Shown piece by piece: positions 25,340 through 34,495 of a stretch of 64,000 nt of DNA (position 1 is the stretch's first letter; each line of letters opens with the position of its first letter). The position numbers and the translations under genes were made by a program. The DNA comes from Haloarcula amylolytica JCM 13557 (GTDB lineage: Archaea > Halobacteriota > Halobacteria > Halobacteriales > Haloarculaceae): positions 186,001 through 250,000 of the forward strand of contig NZ_AOLW01000006.1 of assembly GCF_000336615.1 (NCBI RefSeq), in the 5' to 3' direction. Under the pieces are notes generated by a model that was given only the letters and a program-made list of their open reading frames with translations, had not been told where the DNA came from and made no database searches.

Positions 25340-26616
25340 GCGACGACGGCCCGTCGCGGAACGGCGACGACCCGCCGGCACCGGCCTCGGACGACCGATG
25401 GTCACAGTACCGGCAGCGACTCATCAGGCTGGGCCAGACCTCCGTCGGCGAGCGGATTCTCATCGCCGTCTCGGCGCTGTTGCTCTCTCTCGTCGTCGGG
25501 ACGATTATCGTCACCGCTGCGGGACTGATGGCGACGTGCCGGTCGCCGGTCCTTACCTTCGGTTCCACGACGCTGTGCTACGACCCGTTCTACGTGTTCA
25601 ACCGCCTGTTCCTCGGCGCACTGGGTGACCCCTTCACGGGCGGCTGGTCGCCGCTGAACGCGCAGTTCGCGGCGACACTCCGGGAGACGACGATTCTGGT
25701 GTTCACCGGACTCTCGGTGGCCTTAGCCTTCCGTGCGGGCATCTTCAACATCGGGACGCAGGGCCAGCTCATCATCGGCGCGCTGGCGGCCGCACTGACG
25801 GTGCTGTGGGCCGGTTCACTGGTCTCCGGAACGATCGCGCTCGTTCTGTTCATCCCGCTCGGGCTGCTCGCCGGCGCAATCGGTGGCGGCCTCTACGGTG
25901 CGATACCCGGCGCGTTGAAAGCTTACGCCGACGCGAACGAGGTAATTACCACTATCATGCTCAACTTCGTCGCTGTCCGGGTCTCGCTGTATCTCGTCCG
26001 GAACCACTTCGCCGACCCGACGAGCCAGGCGACACAGACCCGAACACTGCCCGTCGAGGGGCAGTTCCCCTCGATACTGTTCGACCCGCGGACGGACTTC
26101 TCCTTGCTCGCGCTCCTGATTGCGCTCGTGTTCGTCGGCGGCGTCTACTACCTGCTCGAACACACGGCCTTCGGCTACGACCTGCGGACCGCCGGCATCC
26201 AGCCCGCGGCCGCGGAGTACGGCGGTGTCGACTCCGCCCGGACCATCCTGACCTCGCTGACGCTGTCCGGTGCGCTCGGCGGCATCGGTGGGGCCGTGTT
26301 CGTGATGATGACCCTCGGGAAGTTCCAGACTGGCATCCCGAGCTACGGCTTCGACGGGATCACCGTCTCTATCCTCGCCGGCAACAACCCCATCGGGGCC
26401 GTCTTCGCCGCGTTCCTCTTCGGCGTCCTCAAATCCGGGTCGAACGTGGTGGCGTTCGCGACTAACGTGCCGCCACAGTTGGTCGGTGTCCTGCGCGGGC
26501 TCATCATCCTGTTCGTCGCGATGCCGGAGTTCTTCCGTATCATCGGTCGGCGGCTCGCAAGGGGACAGAGCGACAGACAGGCCACCGCGACCGCGGGAGG
26601 TGGTGCCGATGACTAA
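25336..26616 (+). CDS. Nucleoside ABC transporter permease 1
   Basis: A 426-residue integral membrane subunit with about 9-10 hydrophobic segments after a 45-residue cytoplasmic N-terminus. Family landmarks are AFRAGIFNIGTQGQLIIGA, characteristic of BMP-type permeases, and GFDGITVSILAGNNPIG near the C-terminus. A periplasmic-side loop with MATCRSPVLTFGSTTLCYDP carries two Cys. Translation is coupled to the ATPase upstream and to permease 2 downstream (8-base overlap). Confidence 0.93.
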   Translation: MSDDGPSRNGDDPPAPASDDRWSQYRQRLIRLGQTSVGERILIAVSALLLSLVVGTIIVTAAGLMATCRSPVLTFGSTTLCYDPFYVFNRLFLGALGDPFTGGWSPLNAQFAATLRETTILVFTGLSVALAFRAGIFNIGTQGQLIIGALAAALTVLWAGSLVSGTIALVLFIPLGLLAGAIGGGLYGAIPGALKAYADANEVITTIMLNFVAVRVSLYLVRNHFADPTSQATQTRTLPVEGQFPSILFDPRTDFSLLALLIALVFVGGVYYLLEHTAFGYDLRTAGIQPAAAEYGGVDSARTILTSLTLSGALGGIGGAVFVMMTLGKFQTGIPSYGFDGITVSILAGNNPIGAVFAAFLFGVLKSGSNVVAFATNVPPQLVGVLRGLIILFVAMPEFFRIIGRRLARGQSDRQATATAGGGADD

Positions 26617-27673
26617 CGACAGCGCAATGGATCGGCTCTCGTCGATGTCAGGCCGGCTGTTCATCGCCGCCGCGGCGGTCCTCTCACTGGCCGTCCTCGC
26701 CGGCTTCGGCCTCCTTGCGCCGGCGTCGACGCCCGGGCAGATATTCTGGGTACTGGCCTCAAAATCGACGCTGTCCTCGACGCTACGGCTCTCGGTCCCG
26801 ATCGTGCTCGCCGCGCTCGGTGGTATCTTCGCCGAGAAGAGCGGCATCATCAACATCGGGCTCGAAGGCCTGCTCATCATCTCGGCCTTCGCAGCTATCT
26901 TCGGGGCCGACGCCACCGGGTCGCTGTGGCTCGGGTTCCTCATCGGCATCGTCGCGTCGACGCTGCTCGCTGCCGTGTTCGCCGTCGTCTGTATCGAGTT
27001 CCGCGCCGACCAGATCATCGCCGGCCTGGCCGTCTGGCTCATCGCGCTCGGCCTCGCGCCGTTCGCCTCGCAGGTGTTCTACGGCGGGCCGAACACCAGC
27101 AACGTCGGCACCTTCGATACGATAACAGTCCCAGCGCTGGCCGACATCCCGTTCTTCGGCGCGCTGTTCGACGCCTCGCCCGCGGTGTACATCATGTTCC
27201 TCGCCGTGGCGGCGTCGTGGTACGTGCTGAACCGCACCACCTTCGGCCGCTGGGTCCGGGCCGCCGGCGAGAACCCGAAGGCGCTGGACACCGCTGGCGT
27301 CGACGTGTCCCGCGTCCGCTACGCAGCCGTCCTCCTCTCCGGCGTTCTCTCGGGGATGGGCGGGGCCGCGCTGGCCATCAACATCGGCCAGTTCACCGGC
27401 AACGGCCCGACGATGGTCAACGGCAAGGGGTTCATCGCCATCGTCGCCTATCTGTTCGGCAACTACAACCCGGTCGGCGCGCTGCTGTCGACGACGCTGT
27501 TTGCCGGCCTCGACGCCGTCCAGTTGCGCCTCCAGACGGCCGATGTCATCGCCGTCCCCGATTCACTGGTCCAGGCCATTCCGTTCGTCGCCGTCATCGT
27601 CGTCCTCGCGCTGGTGGGCAAAACCCGCCTGCCAGAAGCCGCTGGCGAGCACTACGAGTCCGGCGAGGAATGA
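26609..27673 (+). CDS. Nucleoside ABC transporter permease 2
   Basis: A 354-residue partner of permease 1. It has about 9 hydrophobic segments and the matching family motif EKSGIINIGLEGLLIISAF (residues 74-92). Others are RAAGENPKALDTAGVDVSRVRY on the cytoplasmic side and KGFIAIVAYLFGNYNPVGA towards the end. The ATG at 26609 overlaps the permease 1 stop; a longer upstream frame lies inside permease 1. This is the last gene of the transporter operon. Confidence 0.93.
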   Translation: MTNDSAMDRLSSMSGRLFIAAAAVLSLAVLAGFGLLAPASTPGQIFWVLASKSTLSSTLRLSVPIVLAALGGIFAEKSGIINIGLEGLLIISAFAAIFGADATGSLWLGFLIGIVASTLLAAVFAVVCIEFRADQIIAGLAVWLIALGLAPFASQVFYGGPNTSNVGTFDTITVPALADIPFFGALFDASPAVYIMFLAVAASWYVLNRTTFGRWVRAAGENPKALDTAGVDVSRVRYAAVLLSGVLSGMGGAALAINIGQFTGNGPTMVNGKGFIAIVAYLFGNYNPVGALLSTTLFAGLDAVQLRLQTADVIAVPDSLVQAIPFVAVIVVLALVGKTRLPEAAGEHYESGEE

Positions 27674-28000
27674 GCTAGGAACAACCTTCTCTGGACTTGT
27701 TTCTGCCCGCAGCAGTTGATCGAATGCGAACAGCCAGAAAGCCCCTGCCGTCTCGGCTCCCGCGACTCGCTGTCGTTCGAGAGAGCGAAGCTCTCTCGTG
27801 ATGACGAAAGACGCTTCGCGTCTTTCGAACCACCCCCGAGTTCAGCCAGGGCGAGAGCTTCGCTCTCGCGGGCAATCGGACGCTGCGCGTCCGATGACAG
27901 CCGGGGCTTTCTGGCTGTACACAACCACTGTCTCACTACGACTCGCCACCTTTCCTAGCCGAACACTCATGTGCGCGGCAGGCACAGGACGAGGTAGCAA
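27674..28000. other. Intergenic region between transporter and leuS
   Basis: The 327 bases contain no convincing gene. Almost all of 27730-27918 is taken up by a nested set of perfect inverted repeats, described next. The remaining 80 bases before leuS show no clear TATA box. Confidence 0.6.
27730..27918. repeat. 189-bp multi-hairpin element with a 16-bp closing stem
   Basis: Positions 27730-27745 pair perfectly with 27903-27918 (16 bp). Inside lie four perfect hairpins, each with a three-base loop: 27778-27786/27790-27798 (9 bp, loop GAA), 27805-27814/27818-27827 (10 bp, TTC), 27851-27858/27862-27869 (8 bp, TTC) and 27875-27883/27887-27895 (9 bp, TGC). A smaller GCCG/CGGC hairpin is at 27747-27757. 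The whole can fold as a multi-arm junction. Either strand would fold equally, so direction is unknown. It could be a structured RNA, a leader of leuS, or a mobile foldback element. Confidence 0.75.
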
Positions 28001-30679
28001 ATGTCGCGCCGATATGACCACGCCCGGGTTCAAGAGTACTGGCAGCAGGCCTGGGAGCGAGACGAGGTCTTCGAGTGCCCCACTGACGCCGCGGACCCGA
28101 CGTACGTGCTGGGGATGTTCCCCTACACGTCCGGCTCACTGCACATGGGACACATCCGGAACTACGCTATCACCGACGCGTACGCCCGGTACCGGCGGAT
28201 GGGCGGTGACGACGTGCTCCACCCGATGGGGTGGGACGCCTTCGGCCTGCCGGCGGAGAACGCGGCCTACGAGCGGGACACCGACCCCGAGTCCTGGACT
28301 CGGACGTGTATCGACCAGATGAAAGACGACCTCCGGGAGATGGGCTTTGGCTACGACTGGTCCCGGGAGATCACCACCTGCGACCCCGAGTACTACCAGT
28401 GGAACCAGTGGCTGTTTACCCAGTTCTACGACGAGGGACTGGTCGATTACGGCGCGGCGACGGTAAACTGGTGTCCGGATTGTGAGACGGTGCTTGCTGA
28501 CGCACAGGTCGAGACGTCGCCGGAAGCGGACGAGGGCGAGACGACTGCCGGCACCGGCCACAGCCACACTCACGGCGGCGGCGTCTGCTGGCGCTGTGGC
28601 ACCGGCGTCGAGCAGCGCGACCTCGACCAGTGGTTCTTCGCCATCACCGACTACGCCGAGGAGCTGTATCACGGGCTGGACGACCTGGAGGGCTGGCCCG
28701 ACGGCGTGCGGGACAGCCAGCGCAACTGGATCGGCCGCCAGGAGGGCGCTCGCGTCTCGTTTACCGTCGGCCACGACGACCACGACACCGTCGAGGCGTT
28801 CACGACGCGACTCGACACGGTGTACGGCGCGACGTATCTGGCGCTCTCGCCGGGCCACGACCTCGCGCGAGCGCTGGCCGACGAGGACGACGCCGTCGCC
28901 GAGTACGTGGAATCAGTGGCGAGCACGGACGACGCCGGGATGAGCGGCGTCGAGACGGACCGCACCGCGACCCACCCGTACACCGGCGCGGAACTGCCGG
29001 TGTACGTCGCGGCATACGTGCTGGACGACGTGGGCACGGGCGCGGTCATGGGCGTGCCGGCCCACAACGAGCAGGACCACGCCTTCGCCGCGGAGCACGA
29101 CCTGCCCGTGGAACAGGCTGTCGAACCGGTCGACGGCAGCGGAACGGACCTCCCGCACGCGCCCTACACCGGTGACGGGATGCTCACGGACAGCGGCGAG
29201 TACGACGGCCTCGCCAGTTCCGCCGCCCGCGAGCGCCTGCGCGAGCACGAAGCTGCCGAGTCCGCGGTGACCTACCGCCTGCGGGACTGGCTCATCTCCC
29301 GCCAGCGCTACTGGGGAACGCCGATTCCCATCGTCCACTGCGACGACTGCGGCCACGTCCCGGTTCCCGAGGACGACCTGCCGGTGGAACTGCCCGACTA
29401 CGTCCAGACGACCGGGAATCCACTCGATGCCGCTGAGGAGTGGAAACAGACGACCTGTCCCGACTGCGGGGCCGACGCGGTGCGGGAGACGGACACGATG
29501 GACACGTTCGTCGACTCCTCGTGGTACTTCCTCAGGTATCTCTCGCCGCACTTCGAGGACGCCCCCTTCGACCAGGAAACCGCCGACGAGTGGCTCCCGG
29601 TCGACGTGTACGTCGGCGGCGAGGAACACGCGGTGCTCCACCTGCTGTACATTCGATTCTTCACAAGGGCACTCTCAGATATCGGCCTGCTCGACCGTGA
29701 GGAACCGGTCGACCGGCTCATCAACCAGGGGACGGTGCTCCACAGCGGCGAGAAGATGTCCAAGTCCAAGGGCAACGACATCGCGCCCCACGAGTACGGG
29801 GCCGAGACGACGCGGCTGTTTGTCCTCTCGGCGGCCCACCCCTCTCAGGACTTCGAGTGGACTGTCAAGGACGTTTCAACGGCCTACGATTTCCAGCAGA
29901 CGCTGTACCGGCTGGTCGCCGAGTACGCCGACCGTACCGAGACCCGAACCGAGAGCACTGACCACGACGCCTACCTGGAGCGGGAAATCGACCGGACAAT
30001 CGCGGCCGTCACCGAGGAGTACGACCGCTTCCGCTTCCATCGGGTCATCGGCGAAATACAGCGTTTCGCCCGGCTGTTAGGGCGCTACGCGGGCTACGAC
30101 CGGCCCTACCAGTTCGCCTACGGCCGCGGCCTGCGGGTGCTCGCCGGCCTCGTCGCACCTATCGCCCCCTTCCTCGCCGAGGAGATGTGGCAGCTGCTCG
30201 ACGAGGACGGCCTCGTCGCCGAGAGCCGGTGGCCGGAACCGCTCCGGGACGTGGACGACTACCGCATCGAGCGCCAGGTCGTCCGGCAGACCCTCGACGA
30301 CGTGCGCGAAATCACGGAGGTCGTCGACATCGAGGCGCCGAACGAGATCGAACTCGTCGTCGCCGCCGACTGGAAGTACCGGGCCTACGAGATCGCCCGC
30401 GAGTCCGACCCCGACGACGCCATCGTCGGGGAAATCATGGCCGACGAGGACATCAAACAGCACGGCGACACGGCCGCCGACTTCGCCGACCGCCTGGCCG
30501 ACCGCGGGGCGGGCCTCGAACCGATTATCGACGGCGAGCGCGAACTCGATACGCTCCAGCAGGCCGCGTGGCTGTTCGAGGACGAGTTCGACTGCGACGT
30601 GGTCGTCCGACGGGCCGCACCCGACGACGACCTCGCAGCCAAAGCGCGGCCGAACAAACCCGCGATCCACATCTCCTGA
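28001..30679 (+). CDS. leuS: Leucyl-tRNA synthetase
   Basis: Class I aminoacyl-tRNA synthetase charging tRNA-Leu. The HIGH motif appears as SLHMGHIRNYAITD (about residues 45-58) and KMSKS as EKMSKSKGND near residue 586. The editing domain lies between, with TTRLDTVYGATY and GTGAVMGVPAHN. A zinc-binding-type region has CPDC and CWRC separated by a His-rich insert (GTGHSHTHGGG). The 892 residues and the compact start (MSRRYDHARVQEYWQQ) are closer to bacterial LeuRS than to the roughly 950-residue archaeal-eukaryotic type. Its stop is immediately followed by the end of the convergent gene. Confidence 0.96.
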   Translation: MSRRYDHARVQEYWQQAWERDEVFECPTDAADPTYVLGMFPYTSGSLHMGHIRNYAITDAYARYRRMGGDDVLHPMGWDAFGLPAENAAYERDTDPESWTRTCIDQMKDDLREMGFGYDWSREITTCDPEYYQWNQWLFTQFYDEGLVDYGAATVNWCPDCETVLADAQVETSPEADEGETTAGTGHSHTHGGGVCWRCGTGVEQRDLDQWFFAITDYAEELYHGLDDLEGWPDGVRDSQRNWIGRQEGARVSFTVGHDDHDTVEAFTTRLDTVYGATYLALSPGHDLARALADEDDAVAEYVESVASTDDAGMSGVETDRTATHPYTGAELPVYVAAYVLDDVGTGAVMGVPAHNEQDHAFAAEHDLPVEQAVEPVDGSGTDLPHAPYTGDGMLTDSGEYDGLASSAARERLREHEAAESAVTYRLRDWLISRQRYWGTPIPIVHCDDCGHVPVPEDDLPVELPDYVQTTGNPLDAAEEWKQTTCPDCGADAVRETDTMDTFVDSSWYFLRYLSPHFEDAPFDQETADEWLPVDVYVGGEEHAVLHLLYIRFFTRALSDIGLLDREEPVDRLINQGTVLHSGEKMSKSKGNDIAPHEYGAETTRLFVLSAAHPSQDFEWTVKDVSTAYDFQQTLYRLVAEYADRTETRTESTDHDAYLEREIDRTIAAVTEEYDRFRFHRVIGEIQRFARLLGRYAGYDRPYQFAYGRGLRVLAGLVAPIAPFLAEEMWQLLDEDGLVAESRWPEPLRDVDDYRIERQVVRQTLDDVREITEVVDIEAPNEIELVVAADWKYRAYEIARESDPDDAIVGEIMADEDIKQHGDTAADFADRLADRGAGLEPIIDGERELDTLQQAAWLFEDEFDCDVVVRRAAPDDDLAAKARPNKPAIHIS

Positions 30680-31129
30680 TTACTCGGTCGCGGCCGCTGT
30701 CCCCTTTCGGGCGGCTTCGTGGGCGGCAGTCACTGCACTGAGTAGCCGGTCCCGCTGCTCGTGGTAAATCAGGTGTGAGCGGCAGTCACAGTCCGAGCAG
30801 CCGAAGGCATCGACGCGGTCGAACCCTTCCGCTGCCGGTCCGTCGACCCGCTGGGCGACGGCGCACTCGACGTCGGCCTCGGTCGTGACGACCCGGTCGA
30901 CGGTCGTCGCCGCGTCGCCGAGCAGGTAGTCGACGTGCCAGTGGCGGGTGTCGTTGTCCCCGGCGGCGACCGCGCGGTGACGGTCGATGCGGCCGAAGCC
31001 GCCGCTACCCAGCGCGCTCCCGGTGTAGGCGTACCAGCCCGCCGGGAACTCGATTTCGCCCAGCGCGCCGACCGCAATCGACTCGCTGGCATCCCGTTCG
31101 AGAATCAGCGTGTAGGTTCCGCCGGGCAT
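30680..31129 (-). CDS. DUF123 (GIY-YIG-like) protein
   Basis: A 149-residue protein matching DUF123, a family related to the GIY-YIG nuclease fold and sometimes fused to endonuclease III. It begins MPGGTYTLILERD and continues AGWYAYTGSALGSGGFGRIDRH, the family's core, then RHWHVDYLL and a Cys-rich CSDCDCRSHLIYH that may bind metal. The Met at 31129 leaves 8 bases after the upstream gene; longer frames run into that gene. The function is unknown; a DNA repair role is suggested only by relatives. Confidence 0.82.
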   Translation of the reverse strand: MPGGTYTLILERDASESIAVGALGEIEFPAGWYAYTGSALGSGGFGRIDRHRAVAAGDNDTRHWHVDYLLGDAATTVDRVVTTEADVECAVAQRVDGPAAEGFDRVDAFGCSDCDCRSHLIYHEQRDRLLSAVTAAHEAARKGTAAATE

Positions 31130-31137
31130 GTGCCCGC

Positions 31138-31437
31138 TCAGGTCCCGATGTCGGGGTCGGCGGCGATCTCGCCGAACCCGTCGATACGGAACGCCCGGGA
31201 GTCGGTGCAGTCCTCGTTCTCGGCGGCGAGTTCGCCGATGACCCAGTTGAACTGGCGGTCGAACCCGTCGTAAGGCGCGTCCGCGAGCAGGTCGGTGACG
31301 CGGTCGCTCGTCAGATCCTCGTCGTACGCCTCGGCGAAGTCGGCGATGTTCTCGGCGGCTGTCTGTGCGATTTCCTCGTCGGTCTCGTCGGCGAACGCCG
31401 TGGTGAGGGCATCGGTCAGCTCGGACATACGCGACAT
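31138..31437 (-). CDS. Conserved hypothetical acidic protein, 99 aa
   Basis: A small, strongly acidic protein without membrane segments or cysteine pairs (one Cys only). It looks all-helical in the first 60 residues, with a C-terminal FRIDGFGEIAADPDIGT. I do not recognise a family. The start could be either of two Met codons three residues apart (31437 or 31428). It is 8 bases upstream of the DUF123 gene on the same strand, so they may be co-transcribed. Confidence 0.6.
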   Translation of the reverse strand: MSRMSELTDALTTAFADETDEEIAQTAAENIADFAEAYDEDLTSDRVTDLLADAPYDGFDRQFNWVIGELAAENEDCTDSRAFRIDGFGEIAADPDIGT

Positions 31438-31518
31438 AACGCGACGATGCCACGTATGCGTTCTGAAACGGGGGGCTGTCCGAGCGTTTCTTGTATCGAG
31501 GGCGACAATACAGGCTCA

Positions 31519-32151
31519 ATGAAGCCGCTGCGTGAAAGCCCCACCGTGGTCACGCTGGCTGTCATCGTCGGCGTGTTCCTCGCTCAGCAGGCCGTCGGCG
31601 TGGTGACCGCCCCGCGGAGCCTGTTCGCCCTCTCGCCCCCGCTGCTCAGTCGTCCCTGGACGCTCGTCACCAGCGTGTACTCCCACGCCGGTCCGTCGCA
31701 TCTCCTCGCAAACGCCGTCGGGCTGGCTCTCGCTGGGGTCGTCCTCGAACGCCGGACGTCGCCGCTCCGGTTCCACGCCTTCTTCGTCTCGACCGGCGCG
31801 CTCGCCGGCGTCTCACAGGTCTCGATTACCAGTCTCGTCGGCCCGCTCGTTCCTGGGATGGTCAGCCACGTCTCCGTGCTCGGGGCCAGCGGCGCGGTGT
31901 TTGCCCTCTTCGGCTACCTGCTCGCTGCCAACCGCCTGACCGATACTGTCATCGGGGGCTTCGAACTCGCGCCGCGCGTCCAGTTGGCGCTGGCCGGCAT
32001 TGTTGCCGCCGCAATCACCCTCGCGACCGCGAACCCCGGCGTCGCGCTTATCGCACACTTCACCGGCCTTTTGCTAGGGTTCCTTGCCGGGCGCGTCCAC
32101 CTGCTGCGGCCGACGGACTCGTCACAGACGCCAGAGGCCGCCAACTACTGA
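31519..32151 (+). CDS. Rhomboid-family intramembrane protease
   Basis: A membrane serine protease with six or so hydrophobic segments in 210 residues. The catalytic Ser lies in GASGAVFALFGY (about residues 121-132), and the catalytic His in LIAHFTGLLLGF near residue 180. The oxyanion-side HLLANAVGL is near residue 57. All parts needed for activity are present. The ATG at 31519 is chosen since the preceding 24 codons read as charged leader without family similarity. Substrates are unknown. It is divergent from the acidic protein gene. Confidence 0.87.
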   Translation: MKPLRESPTVVTLAVIVGVFLAQQAVGVVTAPRSLFALSPPLLSRPWTLVTSVYSHAGPSHLLANAVGLALAGVVLERRTSPLRFHAFFVSTGALAGVSQVSITSLVGPLVPGMVSHVSVLGASGAVFALFGYLLAANRLTDTVIGGFELAPRVQLALAGIVAAAITLATANPGVALIAHFTGLLLGFLAGRVHLLRPTDSSQTPEAANY

Positions 32152-32268
32152 GCAGCACGTCGTTCCGAGACAGCTTCGCCACGCCAGTTCTGATAGGACG
32201 CTGCTGATACTGGCCCCACACTTCGTAGGAGCCTGGTAACAATATGTACTGAGCGCGTAGCGCAGTGT

Positions 32269-32436
32269 ATGTGGGACAGTGACATAGAAACGGCCGACCC
32301 ACCGCTGGGGAGGTGTCCGGCCTGTGACGTGAGGATTCCCGCGACGAATCTCGTCATCGCGTACGACACGGCTGGCGACTGGCCGCGGATGCTCGCGACG
32401 TGCCCGGATTGTGAGGGCGCGGTGAATCCGGTGTGA
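32269..32436 (+). CDS. Small zinc-ribbon protein, 55 aa
   Basis: A 55-residue protein with two zinc-binding knuckles, CPAC (residues 16-19) and CPDC (45-48), separated by a hydrophobic strand region (NLVIAYDTAGDWPRMLA). It resembles short haloarchaeal zinc-ribbon proteins (DUF7837-like, from memory) of unknown role. The ATG lies about 25 bases after ACAATATG, a weak TATA. It stands alone between the rhomboid gene and a small membrane-protein gene. Confidence 0.7.
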   Translation: MWDSDIETADPPLGRCPACDVRIPATNLVIAYDTAGDWPRMLATCPDCEGAVNPV

Positions 32437-32579
32437 TTCCTGCTGGAACAGACATGACAGAAACCGTGGACGTGAATACACATAGACACGCCGAAGCGGC
32501 CGCCTATATGTGTAACAACCACCGATTAGGTGCGGTATACTGTTGTTTCGACCAATGATACCGAGGCCAGACAGGGTGA

Positions 32580-32891
32580 GTGACGGTGGGGTCATCGAGC
32601 AGCGATAACCCCCCGTTACCCCACCAGAGCGACACCGATAGATTACGACCGACGGACACCGGCCGATACCTCGATACGCTCGTGTTTGCGGTCCGCGGGC
32701 TCTGGACCGTGACGCTCGTCGGTGTCCGACCGTTCGCGTTCTGGGGAGCCGTACTACTGCCGCTGTTGTATCTCCCGTCGCTCTACGGCGTCGGCATCGG
32801 ACAGGATACGGCGCTGTTCCTCGAACTCGTTGCCTGGCACGTCGCTTCTATCGTTCTCGGACACGGGCATACGCCCTTCTGGAGTCGATAA
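32580..32891 (+). CDS. Small membrane protein, 103 aa
   Basis: Begins with GTG (an alternative GTG is two codons later). After about 35 polar residues come two to three hydrophobic stretches: LWTVTLVGVRPFAFWGAVLL, LLYLPSLYGVGIG, and LFLELVAWHVASIVLG. It ends in GHGHTPFWSR. I recognise no family; similar small membrane proteins are common in haloarchaea. A real gene is likely but not certain. Confidence 0.5.
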   Translation: MTVGSSSSDNPPLPHQSDTDRLRPTDTGRYLDTLVFAVRGLWTVTLVGVRPFAFWGAVLLPLLYLPSLYGVGIGQDTALFLELVAWHVASIVLGHGHTPFWSR

Positions 32892-32991
32892 CTCGATACG
32901 CCTGGGTTCATCAGGATCATTTGATATTCCGTCACACTTCCACACTCCACTCGAAACAATGGGGGTATGGTGACGGTTCACGACCGGTTTG

Positions 32992-33729
32992 TCAGCCGAC
33001 GAAAACCTGCTCGTCAAGCCGCTGAGTGGCGGTTTCGGCCAGCGTCTTGAGGTTCACCGTATCCTCCTGATTGTATGATACCAGTGTTTCGAGTGCACCG
33101 TCTCGGCCCTGTTCGTGTTCCCGCCAGAGCCGTACCGCGTCTCGCCCCGAAATGTCCGGTCGGTCCCGCTCGATGCCGATGTCTTTCTCGACCTGTTTGA
33201 GGCCGCCGGAGAGGCCGATTTTCTTGCAGGTGTACATCAGGTCCAGATGCGGGCGGTCGAGGTCGACGTCGAAGTTCGCTTCGAGGAAGGGCACGTCGAA
33301 TCGCTTGCCGTTGAACGTCACCAGCAGGTCCGCGCCGTCGAACGCGGCCCGAAGGTTCTCCGCGGTCAGGTCGTCGCCGGCGATGAGCGTCTGTGTTTCC
33401 CCGTTCTGGTGGAGGCTCACCGTGGTCACCTGATTCCGGTCCTGGTCGAGTCCGGTCGTCTCGATGTCGAAGAAACAGGCCCGCTCGCGGAAAGTCTCGT
33501 ACAGCCGCCAGCGCTCGCTGTTCGGGAACGCGTGGTCGAAGTAGGTCACGTCGGTCTCGGCCACGCGGTCCCGCCCCTCGTCGATGAACTGCTGGATGCG
33601 GTCGCCGCGCTGGCCGCCGACGACGGACGGTTCGAACTCGTCCCAGTGAGTCACGCCCTGCTCCCAGATCGACCGCTCGGTCTTCTCCCCGACGCCGTCG
33701 GTGCCGATGAAACTGTTCTCGACGCGCAC
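32992..33729 (-). CDS. Predicted DEDD-type exonuclease (YprB/RNase H-like)
   Basis: A 245-residue protein with a DnaQ-like RNase H fold. The catalytic acidic residues can be placed: ACFFDIETTGLD (Asp, Glu), LVTFNGKRFDVPFLE (Asp), and SYNQEDTVNL (Tyr and Asp of the last motif). The middle HLDLMYTCKKIGLSGGLK is typical of the YprB group. It starts with GTG (MRVENSFIG). The first 75 residues may form an extra substrate-binding part. It probably trims DNA or RNA, polarity unknown. Confidence 0.8.
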   Translation of the reverse strand: MRVENSFIGTDGVGEKTERSIWEQGVTHWDEFEPSVVGGQRGDRIQQFIDEGRDRVAETDVTYFDHAFPNSERWRLYETFRERACFFDIETTGLDQDRNQVTTVSLHQNGETQTLIAGDDLTAENLRAAFDGADLLVTFNGKRFDVPFLEANFDVDLDRPHLDLMYTCKKIGLSGGLKQVEKDIGIERDRPDISGRDAVRLWREHEQGRDGALETLVSYNQEDTVNLKTLAETATQRLDEQVFVG

Positions 33730-33808
33730 GCTCTCGGGTACAGGTTGGGCTGTATGTAAGCCCGTCGGTGCGCGTGACAGGCGACCGGAGCGTCATGTCC
33801 CACCCGGC

Positions 33809-33973
33809 CTACCGTCCACACATCGGAAGGATGCTGTCGTACACTGATTGACTTTCCACGGAGACGACGACTGTGCTATCGCAACTGTCACACACTGACT
33901 GGGGCCGGCCGAACGTCCGCTCACAGAACGGACAGACGAACCGTACCGGGTCCGGGGTTTCGGATAGGGGCAT
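33809..33973 (-). CDS. Small zinc-finger protein, 54 aa
   Basis: A 54-residue protein with CPFC (residues 14-17) and CDSC (28-31), the spacing of a treble-clef or ribbon zinc site. The string RFVCPFCERTFGRPQSVCDSC resembles small haloarchaeal zinc fingers of unknown function. A later lone Cys52 is in MCGR at the C-terminus. It is transcribed from the same strand as the exonuclease gene downstream, with 79 bases between them. Confidence 0.65.
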   Translation of the reverse strand: MPLSETPDPVRFVCPFCERTFGRPQSVCDSCDSTVVVSVESQSVYDSILPMCGR

Positions 33974-34120
33974 GGCTTCGCAAGGAGTCCCGTATATGAG
34001 TAGCCAGCCGCTATGTGTATGCTACGCCCCGATTCTGTTGCTATCTGTATAGTTGTCCTTCGCTGTGGTGCGCTGCTGACGAGCGAAAGCACGAAGCCGA
34101 GCGACGCCACAGTGTAGCCC

Positions 34121-34495
34121 ATGACGACGTTTCTGCTCGCCACCAACTCGGTTCACGTCACTGCGGCCGCCGCTGACTACCTCCAGAAGCGCCTCGATCC
34201 GGCAGCTGATGACGACATCGTCGTGGTCGCCGTCCGCGACCCTGATGCTCCGCCGCGTGACGCGGGTGACGCAGTCAATGTCGCCCGCTCGCGACTCGCG
34301 TCGTTTATGCCCGTAACGGAAACGAAAGACGGTGAGCCCGTGACGGAGATACTGGCGGCGATTGACGAACACGACCCGGACGAACTCCTCATCGGCCCGA
34401 GCCGCGGGACCGACGGTAGCGATGGTATCGGTTCGACGGGCCGGGACCTCCTGACCCGCGTTGACCGCCCAGTCATCGTCCTCCCACTTCCCTAG
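34121..34495 (+). CDS. UspA-like domain protein
   Basis: A 124-residue protein with the universal stress protein fold: MTTFLLATNSVHVTAAAADY, DIVVVAVRD, EHDPDELLIGPSRGTDGSDG and a final RPVIVLPLP. The ATP-binding glycine pattern is only partly present, so nucleotide binding is uncertain. Its last 4 bases overlap the end of the convergent ParA-like gene. Confidence 0.65.
   Translation: MTTFLLATNSVHVTAAAADYLQKRLDPAADDDIVVVAVRDPDAPPRDAGDAVNVARSRLASFMPVTETKDGEPVTEILAAIDEHDPDELLIGPSRGTDGSDGIGSTGRDLLTRVDRPVIVLPLP

Noticed and set aside
23693..25405. 570-codon frame on the - strand
   Set aside because: Antisense to the double ATPase gene, whose Walker motifs are unambiguous.
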